Shown here piece by piece: positions 1 through 4,092 of a stretch of DNA of 7,054 bases. The notes under the pieces are model-generated. The model was not told the DNA's origin and did no database searches. It worked only from the letters and a program-made list of their open reading frames with translations. How positions within the stretch are numbered: the stretch's first letter is position 1; every line of letters starts with the position of its first letter. This DNA is from Sphingobacteriales bacterium (GTDB lineage: Bacteria > Bacteroidota > Bacteroidia > Chitinophagales > Chitinophagaceae). The translations under genes were made by a program, and so were the position numbers. Where the stretch lies: assembly GCA_023251215.1 (NCBI GenBank), contig JAHEZF010000082.1, positions 1 through 7,054 on the forward strand. Reading direction: 5' to 3'.

Positions 1-272
1 TAACCTTTCACCACTGCGACTAGAGCAAGTCCCAAGCCTGTATTGCCGGATGTACATTCAATGATAGTTCCGCCGGGTTTCAGTTTGCCTTCCTTTTCCG
101 CCTCTTCAATCATCTTCACAGCCATCCGGTCTTTAATGGAATTACCAGGATTGAAATAATCTACTTTGGCCAGTACCGTGCAGGGAAAATCTTTGGTCAG
201 TTTATTCAAACGGATCAGCGGTGTATTGCCAATGGTTTCAAGGATGTTGTTTTTAATATCCATAGCAGACAT
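1..272 (-). CDS. Cystathionine beta-synthase / cysteine synthase-like PLP enzyme, N-terminal part (runs off left edge)
   Basis: The first 90 codons are present; the C-terminal part lies beyond base 1. Seen: the start-proximal [11 protein letters not shown] signature (residues 12-22), NPGNSIKDR (41-49) with the PLP-binding lysine at 47, and the substrate-binding SGNTG loop (75-79) followed by [10 protein letters not shown]. These are diagnostic of the fold-type II cysteine synthase/CBS family, cytosolic enzymes that beta-replace serine or O-acetylserine with a thiol or sulfide. The wording [10 protein letters not shown] and [10 protein letters not shown] resembles the CBS-like branch annotated in Bacteroidota more than classical CysK, but the part seen cannot settle the substrate. 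Two in-frame ATGs occur, at 272 and 263. The second gives the more typical N-terminus [12 protein letters not shown] and leaves some leader after the -7 box at 281-288, so 263 is a real alternative. Confidence 0.9.
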   Translation of the reverse strand, partial: MSAMDIKNNILETIGNTPLIRLNKLTKDFPCTVLAKVDYFNPGNSIKDRMAVKMIEEAEKEGKLKPGGTIIECTSGNTGLGLALVAVVKG

Positions 273-280
273 TTCTGCTG

Positions 281-288
281 CAAAGTTA
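281..288 (-). promoter_or_regulatory. Candidate Bacteroidota -7 box for the CBS-like gene
   Basis: The minus strand reads TAACTTTG, an exact match to the TAnnTTTG -7 consensus of the Bacteroidota housekeeping sigma factor. It lies 8 bases before the ATG at 272 and 17 before the ATG at 263. No TTTG sits at the usual distance for a -33 box; the nearest TTG is about 25 bases upstream. Transcription from here would favour the ATG at 263. It would also mean that the upstream terminator closes the sigma/anti-sigma operon rather than acting as an attenuator. Confidence 0.4.
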
Positions 289-300
289 TGTTTTTAGAAG

Positions 301-328
301 GAGTTGCGAGTGGCAAGTGGCAAGTGGG
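301..328. repeat. Heptamer tandem repeat, 4 units
   Basis: Four consecutive 7-base units: GAGTTGC, GAGTGGC, AAGTGGC, AAGTGGG. The tract lies between the minus-strand terminator and the CBS-like gene, in non-coding DNA. It is short and imperfect. Two other period-7 tracts with a different unit occur at 3985-4012 and 4049-4090. Confidence 0.7.
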
Positions 329-330
329 GA

Positions 331-364
331 AAACAAAAAAGCCCCTCTGCGAACAGAAGGGCTT
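331..364 (-). terminator. Strong intrinsic terminator
   Basis: Read on the minus strand, an 11-bp stem (AAGCCCTTCTG paired with CAGAGGGGCTT, one U-G wobble) closes on a TTCG loop. A T-rich tail follows (six T, G, four T; two of the T are in the stem). On the plus strand the wobble becomes a C/A mismatch and no T tract follows, so the signal is directional. It ends the sigma/anti-sigma transcript. Because a gene in the same direction starts about 60 bases further on, it could also act as a leader terminator for that gene. Confidence 0.85.
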
Positions 365-389
365 ACCGGACATGATGATACGAGATCAT
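363..389 (-). CDS. Possible leader mini-ORF abutting the terminator (speculative)
   Basis: The minus strand contains ATG, seven sense codons and TAA, encoding MISYHHVR. The stop codon is the first three bases at the terminator: its two A are the first two bases of the terminator stem. The frame also overlaps two perfect inverted repeats. One is a 7-bp stem (373-379 with 385-391, 5-base loop) containing the ATG and the two His codons. The other is an 8-bp stem (ACCGGACA at 365-372 with TGTCCGGT at 413-420) stacked directly on the first. A short ORF ending on an intrinsic terminator upstream of an amino-acid gene resembles a transcription attenuator. There is no Shine-Dalgarno, no Cys or Met repeat, and the same layout can arise by chance in a 3' UTR. 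Confidence 0.25.
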   Translation of the reverse strand: MISYHHVR

Positions 390-420
390 CAAGAATCTTT
401 AAATAATTTGGGTGTCCGGT
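365..420 (-). other. Nested stem structure upstream of the terminator
   Basis: Bases 365-372 (ACCGGACA) are perfectly complementary to 413-420. Immediately inside, 373-379 (TGATGAT) pair with 385-391. A 21-base unpaired stretch, 392-412, remains on one side. The two helices are contiguous on one strand and sit between the terminator hairpin (339-364) and the REP-like palindrome (424-445), so about 105 bases are almost continuously foldable. No known riboswitch class was recognised. The structure may simply be part of the anti-sigma 3' UTR. Confidence 0.45.
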
Positions 421-463
421 TCCCCCTCTCCATTAATGGAGAGGGTTGGGGTAAGGTCAGGCC
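421..463. repeat. REP-like palindromic repeat overlapping the anti-sigma stop codon
   Basis: CCCTCTCCATT at 424-434 is followed directly by its exact reverse complement at 435-445, a 22-bp perfect palindrome. It is flanked by a TTGGGGTAAGGTCAGGCC extension. On the minus strand this reads GACCTTACCCCAACCCTCTCC, close to a dispersed element of the GACCTCACCCC...CTCTCC...GGAGAGG type that I recall from many Bacteroidota genomes (from memory, not searched). Its right end supplies the TGA stop (457-459) of the anti-sigma gene, so the element may have been inserted at or trimmed the gene's 3' end. Confidence 0.6.
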
Positions 464-987
464 TTTTTAAATTCCTTTCTTTTATTGCTGAGATAATTAT
501 CCAGCAGAAAAAGTCCAAGTACTACATTGATCATCATAAACACATTCACCCATGTATTGCTGAAGAATTTGCTGAGATCAATTTTATTCAGCTTTTCAGA
601 AATGGTGCTGCTTTGGCTGCTGGTCCAATCCATCTGGCCAAAGCCATATATTAGAAATCCTGCCATAAGTGCAATAAAGAAAAAAGCAATCCCCCAGATG
701 ATCTTTTTATTGATATAAGTTTTGGTAGCAGGGGCAATATGTATTTTGGCAATTTCTTCCATCACATTTTTAGTGAACCGCAGTGAGGGACTTTCCAGTT
801 CTGTTGCCTGCATCAATTGATGTACTTCCAGCAACTCATGGTATTTTGTTTTCCATTCAAGGTTGCTTTCAAGCAATTTTTCAATAGTGGATTTTTCGCC
901 GGCGGAACTGGTTCCGTCAATATAATCCCACAAACGACTTTCGATGCCCTCATCCCCTGAAGGGGTGTAATTAATCTTACTACTCAT
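457..987 (-). CDS. Putative membrane anti-sigma factor, two TM segments
   Basis: This 176-residue protein is encoded just after the ECF sigma factor on the same strand. Residues 17-60 (RLWDYIDGTSSAGEKSTIEK and on) resemble the N-terminal helical part of anti-sigma proteins, which bind sigma in the cytoplasm. The zinc-binding HxxxCxxC of ZAS-type anti-sigmas is absent; there is no cysteine. Hydrophobic segments at about 96-115 and 146-164 give an N-in/C-in topology with a periplasmic loop of about 30 residues, and the C-terminus is basic (NKRKEFKK). The ATG at 987 is chosen over 1041 because a perfect AGGAGG stands 6 bases before it and the conserved part begins after it. Function is inferred from position, topology and weak N-terminal resemblance; regulation by a periplasmic or membrane signal is plausible. 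The stop codon lies inside a REP-like repeat. Confidence 0.75.
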   Translation of the reverse strand: MSSKINYTPSGDEGIESRLWDYIDGTSSAGEKSTIEKLLESNLEWKTKYHELLEVHQLMQATELESPSLRFTKNVMEEIAKIHIAPATKTYINKKIIWGIAFFFIALMAGFLIYGFGQMDWTSSQSSTISEKLNKIDLSKFFSNTWVNVFMMINVVLGLFLLDNYLSNKRKEFKKA

Positions 988-991
988 ATCG

Positions 992-1000
992 TACCTCCTT
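992..1000 (-). promoter_or_regulatory. Strong Shine-Dalgarno of the anti-sigma gene
   Basis: The minus strand reads AAGGAGGT, ending 5 to 6 bases before the ATG at 987. A full consensus Shine-Dalgarno is uncommon in Bacteroidota, and no other gene in this window has one. It fixes the start at 987 rather than the in-frame ATG at 1041, and suggests the anti-sigma has its own efficient initiation rather than translational coupling to the sigma gene 87 bases upstream. Confidence 0.7.
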
Positions 1001-1046
1001 TCATTAAGAAGTTTTTGAAATACTATATTTAATATCCTCATCCTAA

Positions 1047-1070
1047 GTCCCTCCGCCTCAGGCGGAGGAC
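1047..1070. repeat. GC-rich palindrome between sigma and anti-sigma genes
   Basis: CCTCCGCC (1050-1057) and GGCGGAGG (1061-1068) form a perfect 8-bp stem around TCA. GTC and GAC outside extend the pairing past a one-base bulge. The run is GC-only in an AT-rich intergenic segment and no T tract follows on the minus strand, so it is not a normal terminator. It could be a dispersed repeat or an RNA hairpin that lowers read-through or protects the sigma transcript. Confidence 0.6.
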
Positions 1071-1074
1071 ATGG

Positions 1075-1653
1075 CTACAAATCTTTTACTTCTTCGGCAA
1101 AATAAGTTTCCATTTTTTCTTTCAGCCGCTGTCTTGCCCGGTGTAAACGAACTTTTGCTGTGTTTGGCTCCAGTCCAAGAATCTGTGCTATTTCTTCCAA
1201 TGTCTGTTCAGCTTTATAAAACAAAGTTATTATCTCTGCATCATCCGCCCCAAGCATTGCTATTGCTTTATTCACCATGGCAACCTTTGACTTTTGCTCC
1301 ACCAGGTTAGCCCTGAACTCCGAATCCCTGCTGTCGGCTGCCTCAAACACTTTTTCATTATTCAATGAATGTACTTCCAGTTTTTTCTTCCGCAAAAAAG
1401 TGATGCAGGTGTTGTTTACAATTGTATAAAGCCAGGTGCTGAATTTGGAATTACCTTTAAAATCTGCCAATGCCCTGTAAGCCTTTATAAGAACATCCTG
1501 CGATACTTCTTCAGCGTCTTCCCGGTTCTTTGTAAACCCGAAAGCCAGTGTGAAAACATAGTTTTGGTAGCGGTTTACAAGCCCGGCATAAGCCTGCTGA
1601 TCACCATGCAGCACTTTGTTAATGATATCTATATCATTCAGCCCGGTTGACAT
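1075..1653 (-). CDS. ECF-type RNA polymerase sigma factor
   Basis: This 192-residue protein has standard ECF architecture. Region 2 spans about 21-90 (AYAGLVNRYQNYVF, then REDAEEVSQDVLIKAYRAL and FSTWLYTIVNNTCITFLRKKK), which binds core polymerase and the -10 DNA. Region 4 spans about 124-180, with helix-turn-helix wording LEEIAQILGLEPNTAKVRLHRARQRLKEK for the -35. There is no region 3 and no long C-terminal sensor domain. The ATG at 1653 is preferred over a TTG at 1698 because the TTG lies within a promoter-like element (1662-1691). It is followed by a membrane anti-sigma gene, so it is probably held inactive at the membrane and released on a signal. The promoter motif before it also occurs twice before the divergent gene, implying autoregulation and control of that gene. 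The ECF subgroup was not assigned. Confidence 0.95.
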   Translation of the reverse strand: MSTGLNDIDIINKVLHGDQQAYAGLVNRYQNYVFTLAFGFTKNREDAEEVSQDVLIKAYRALADFKGNSKFSTWLYTIVNNTCITFLRKKKLEVHSLNNEKVFEAADSRDSEFRANLVEQKSKVAMVNKAIAMLGADDAEIITLFYKAEQTLEEIAQILGLEPNTAKVRLHRARQRLKEKMETYFAEEVKDL

Positions 1654-1661
1654 CCTGTTTA

Positions 1662-1692
1662 CTATGACTACTTTATAAGGATTTTGGTTACA
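1662..1692 (-). promoter_or_regulatory. Putative ECF promoter of the sigma gene (autoregulation)
   Basis: The minus strand reads TGTAACC, a spacer, then TAGTCATAG. Exactly 17 bases separate GTAACC (1691-1686) from GTC (1668-1666). An AAC-containing -35 with a GTC-type -10 at this spacing is the ECF pattern; Bacillus SigX and SigM promoters are of this kind. The same element with identical spacing occurs twice on the other strand at 1756 and 1822. The -10 ends about 9 bases before the sigma ATG at 1653, so the mRNA would be almost leaderless. Confidence 0.7.
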
Positions 1693-1754
1693 GTACAAAT
1701 TACGATTATTTGCCCCCGTCTCCTTAAAGGGTGTCAGGAAGTCTTAGCTAATAT

Positions 1755-1785
1755 GGTAACCATTTTTTCTAAGCATTAGTCATAG
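1755..1785 (+). promoter_or_regulatory. Putative ECF promoter 1 of the DUF6249-like gene
   Basis: GTAACC (1756-1761) is followed after 17 bases by GTC (1779-1781) in the context TAGTCATAG. This 9-mer is identical to that in the sigma gene's own promoter. It faces the membrane-protein gene at 1894 and would give a leader of about 100 bases. The spacer is T-rich and otherwise unlike those of the other two copies, so the shared boxes are not explained by a recent duplication. Confidence 0.65.
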
Positions 1786-1820
1786 ATTCTGTAATCAATT
1801 CCTAAAAAGTTCTTAAAGGC

Positions 1821-1851
1821 TGTAACCTGGTTTTAATAGCAGTAGTCTTAA
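1821..1851 (+). promoter_or_regulatory. Putative ECF promoter 2 of the DUF6249-like gene
   Basis: TGTAACC (GTAACC at 1822-1827) is followed after 17 bases by GTC (1845-1847) in the context TAGTCTTAA. It lies 66 bases downstream of the first copy and in the same direction. Transcription would start around 1857, leaving a leader of roughly 37 bases before the ATG at 1894. This is the more conventional distance, so it is probably the main promoter. Confidence 0.7.
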
Positions 1852-1893
1852 AGGATAACAAAACAACATTTATAACAGTTAAAATTTAAAGTT

Positions 1894-2295
1894 ATGGACG
1901 GCGGAGAAATATTAATACCAATTGTATTGTTTGCTGGTGGTTTTGCCATGGTTTTTGGAATTGTTTACCTGAGAACCCGCCAGAATATGGCGATGATAGA
2001 AAAAGGCATGAATCCAAAAGAATTTGCAAACCGCCCGGCACCATATAAGAACCTGAAATGGGCATTATTGTTCATTGGCGCAGGTATTGGTTTGTTTTTA
2101 GCTTATATGCTGGACACTTATTTTTTACAACATGCAGTTACAAAAGAAGTATTTAATGGAAATACTTATCATCGTCATGATGATGGTAACCCGGCCATAT
2201 ATTTTTCCCTGATTGCTATTGGCGCTGGTCTTGGCCTATTCGGCTCCTACCGGATAGAGAAAAAATGGTGGGATGAGAATAAAGGAAAAGAATAA
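1894..2295 (+). CDS. DUF6249-like small membrane protein, probable target of the ECF sigma
   Basis: This 133-residue protein has three hydrophobic segments, at about 6-26, 55-74 and 101-118. Between the first two is a cytoplasmic-looking loop with RTRQNMAMIEKGMNPKEF (27-44), the phrase that recalls the DUF6249 family of Bacteroidota membrane proteins. A short His/Asp-rich stretch, TYHRHDDGN (91-99), precedes the third segment and might bind a metal or sense pH; this is conjecture. The C-terminus is charged (EKKWWDENKGKE). There is no signal-peptide cleavage motif and no catalytic signature. It is transcribed divergently from the sigma gene, behind two copies of the sigma gene's promoter element, and ends in a clean terminator, so it is a single-gene unit. 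Its molecular role is unknown. Confidence 0.85.
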   Translation: MDGGEILIPIVLFAGGFAMVFGIVYLRTRQNMAMIEKGMNPKEFANRPAPYKNLKWALLFIGAGIGLFLAYMLDTYFLQHAVTKEVFNGNTYHRHDDGNPAIYFSLIAIGAGLGLFGSYRIEKKWWDENKGKE

Positions 2296-2321
2296 GCAGC
2301 CGGTATATCTACTTTATCCTG

Positions 2322-2354
2322 AAGCAATGGCAATAGCTATTGCTTTTTTATTTT
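2322..2354 (+). terminator. Intrinsic terminator of the DUF6249-like gene
   Basis: AAGCAATGGC pairs along 10 bp, with one G-U wobble, to GCTATTGCTT around an AATA loop (2322-2345). TTTTATTTT follows. The T tract overlaps the last codons and stop of the convergent protease gene (stop at 2348-2350). On the minus strand the hairpin has no T tract, so the protease gene has no obvious terminator of its own here. Confidence 0.85.
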
Positions 2355-3940
2355 GCTAATTCTTCCTTTGCTTTTTTAATCACCGGGTCATTGCTGTTCA
2401 TCACCTGATAAAAGCCCAGGTTTCTCCATTTAAAGCGGGCTAGTGAAGCTTTTAATCTTTGCTGCAGGGACTCTTTTTCTTTAATAGAAACCACTGACAG
2501 GTTTACAGAATCTTTTGAAGCAAATTTTATCAGGTCATTCCACATTTCATCTGCCTGATTGAAATGTTGCTGATAATCGGAAATGGTTTTGTATTGATCT
2601 ACCAGTTGTTTATGCTGCAGGTAATAGTTATAAACAAAACTGGTGAAGTTGCCATCGAGCAACATCCTGTTTATACTCCTTTGATATGTGCTGGTATCAA
2701 TTGCCACAAATAGATCCGGCATAATGCCGCCTTCGCCATACAATGTATCGCCTTTACGGGTTATATATTTTTTGCCATTGGTTATTTTATTTGAATCAGC
2801 ATAAAGCAGTTCACCATTGGAATAGCGGTTCCATAATTCATCCATATACACTTTCTTCCCATTTTCATAAGGCCGCTGGATACTGCGGCCCAGGGGAGTA
2901 TAATAGCGGGCTACGGTTAACCGTAAAGCAGCGCCGTCGCTTAATGAATATTGCTCCTGTACCAATCCTTTGCCAAAACTGCGACGGCCTATGATAGTAG
3001 CCCGGTCCCAATCCTGCAATGCGCCTGCCAACACTTCGCTGGCACTTGCCGACAGTTCATCCATCAGTACAGTTAGTTTCCCTTTTTCAAATAATCCATC
3101 CCTTTTACAACGGTATTCTCTTTTTTTATTATTGACACCTTCAGTATAAACGATCAGTTTATCTCCATCGAGAAATTCGTCAGCTATATCTACAGCTTCG
3201 TTCATAAAACCGCCACCATTACCGCGGAGGTCAAGTATAAGTTGCTGCAATCCCTGTTTCTGCAATTGTTCCAATGCCTGCATAAATTCTTCATAACTGG
3301 TTTCTGTAAATTTATTCAGCCTGATATAACCGTTGGTTTTGTCTACCATATACTCAGCATCAACTGAAGGCACGGGGATGGTTCCTCTTGTAACCGTAAT
3401 AGTCTGCTGCCGATTGTCTCTGAGAATTTTCAACTCTGCTTTTGAGCCTCTTTTTCCACGGATCATTTTTTTTATTTCATCGGTGCTAAAACTCCGGGCA
3501 GTAAGAGAAGAATCATTCACCTGCAAAATTTTATCGCCTATTTGCAAACCGGCTTTGTCGCTGGGGCTTTTGGGAATTACATATACTACATTTACTGTAT
3601 CATTGAAAACATTGAACTCAACCCCAATACCTTCAAAATTTCCGGCCAGGTCTTCATTGGCTTCTTTTAATTCGACGGGAGGCAGGTAAACGGAATGCGG
3701 ATCCAGTTTACTCATTATTTCTTCAATGGCGCTTTGTTCAAGAGAGTCGAGGTGAACCGAATCAACATATTTCAGTTTGATAAGATCAAGCGCCTCCTGC
3801 AATGAATTCCGTTTATCAGAACTGAAGAATCCTTTTTTGACCCCGCTTCCATCATTTAACTGGTATCCAAAGTACATTCCCGCAATCATGACCAGCGAGA
3901 AAATAAGGGGTAACCAAACCTGTAACTTTTTATTCAGCAT
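2348..3940 (-). CDS. S41-family C-terminal processing peptidase (CtpA/Prc type)
   Basis: This is a 530-residue periplasmic serine protease. A hydrophobic N-terminal segment (about 8-26, WLPLIFSLVMIAGMYFGYQ) acts as signal or membrane anchor. A PDZ domain (about 100-185; GIGVEFN, then SPSDKAGLQIGDKILQVN) recognises C-terminal tails. The S41 core (about 200-360) includes DLRGNGGG (237-244), SASASE (297-302) and FGKGLVQ (322-328). The probable catalytic Ser299 and Lys324 are 25 residues apart, as in the D1-processing and Tsp proteases, so the enzyme looks active. About 170 residues follow the core, rich in charged helices (QQHFNQADEMW, SIKEKESLQQRLKASL), a tail common in Bacteroidota S41 proteins. 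The family trims or degrades envelope proteins; no substrate can be named. It is divergent from the MurNAc-recycling pair, and no adjacent gene is co-transcribed. Confidence 0.95.
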   Translation of the reverse strand: MLNKKLQVWLPLIFSLVMIAGMYFGYQLNDGSGVKKGFFSSDKRNSLQEALDLIKLKYVDSVHLDSLEQSAIEEIMSKLDPHSVYLPPVELKEANEDLAGNFEGIGVEFNVFNDTVNVVYVIPKSPSDKAGLQIGDKILQVNDSSLTARSFSTDEIKKMIRGKRGSKAELKILRDNRQQTITVTRGTIPVPSVDAEYMVDKTNGYIRLNKFTETSYEEFMQALEQLQKQGLQQLILDLRGNGGGFMNEAVDIADEFLDGDKLIVYTEGVNNKKREYRCKRDGLFEKGKLTVLMDELSASASEVLAGALQDWDRATIIGRRSFGKGLVQEQYSLSDGAALRLTVARYYTPLGRSIQRPYENGKKVYMDELWNRYSNGELLYADSNKITNGKKYITRKGDTLYGEGGIMPDLFVAIDTSTYQRSINRMLLDGNFTSFVYNYYLQHKQLVDQYKTISDYQQHFNQADEMWNDLIKFASKDSVNLSVVSIKEKESLQQRLKASLARFKWRNLGFYQVMNSNDPVIKKAKEELAK

Positions 3941-3984
3941 CGTTTATCTTTATTGTAATTTGACGCAAAATAGAGAAAAGTTTC

Positions 3985-4012
3985 TGGTTGCTGGTTTCTT
4001 GTTACTGGTAAA
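3985..4012. repeat. Heptamer repeat tract A (TGGTTGC type), 4 units
   Basis: Four successive 7-base units: TGGTTGC, TGGTTTC, TTGTTAC, TGGTAAA. Read on the minus strand the unit is GCAACCA. The tract lies upstream of the protease gene in the divergent spacer and is the inverse complement in type of tract B at 4049-4090. The two share the inverted octamer TTGCTGGT / ACCAGCAA. Confidence 0.6.
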
Positions 4013-4048
4013 AGGGGAGTCAATAAAATTTGTAAAAGCCCGATTTAA

Positions 4049-4090
4049 AGAACCAATGAACTGCAACCATTGACCAGCAATAAACAACTA
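4049..4090. repeat. Heptamer repeat tract B (GCAACCA type), 6 units
   Basis: Six successive 7-base units: AGAACCA, ATGAACT, GCAACCA, TTGACCA, GCAATAA, ACAACTA. The tract ends 2 bases before the kinase ATG at 4093, so it would form its translation-initiation region. The units are degenerate, but phase is kept through all six. It is the same unit as tract A on the opposite strand. Confidence 0.55.
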
Positions 4091-4092
4091 CC

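Noticed and set aside
412..718. Plus-strand open frames of 60-80 codons opposite the anti-sigma gene
   Set aside because: Antisense to a gene with good TM and family features; compositions look like complement artefacts and no start signals are present.
954..965. CCCCTGAAGGGG short palindrome inside the anti-sigma gene
   Set aside because: Only a 5-bp stem, fully within codons for TPSGDEG, with no recurrence elsewhere in the window.
988..1041. Longer start of the anti-sigma gene at ATG 1041
   Set aside because: It would add 18 residues with no family resemblance and bury the perfect AGGAGG before the ATG at 987 inside the coding region.
1654..1698. Longer start of the sigma gene at TTG 1698
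   Set aside because: Non-ATG start, and its added codons coincide with the GTAACC-N17-GTC promoter element. ECF proteins normally begin close to region 2, as the ATG at 1653 does.
2186..2211. Other GTAACC strings (2186, 3390, 3910, 5507) as extra ECF promoters
   Set aside because: All are inside genes and none has GTC 17 bases downstream; 3390 has a TAGTC, but only 4 bases after the box.
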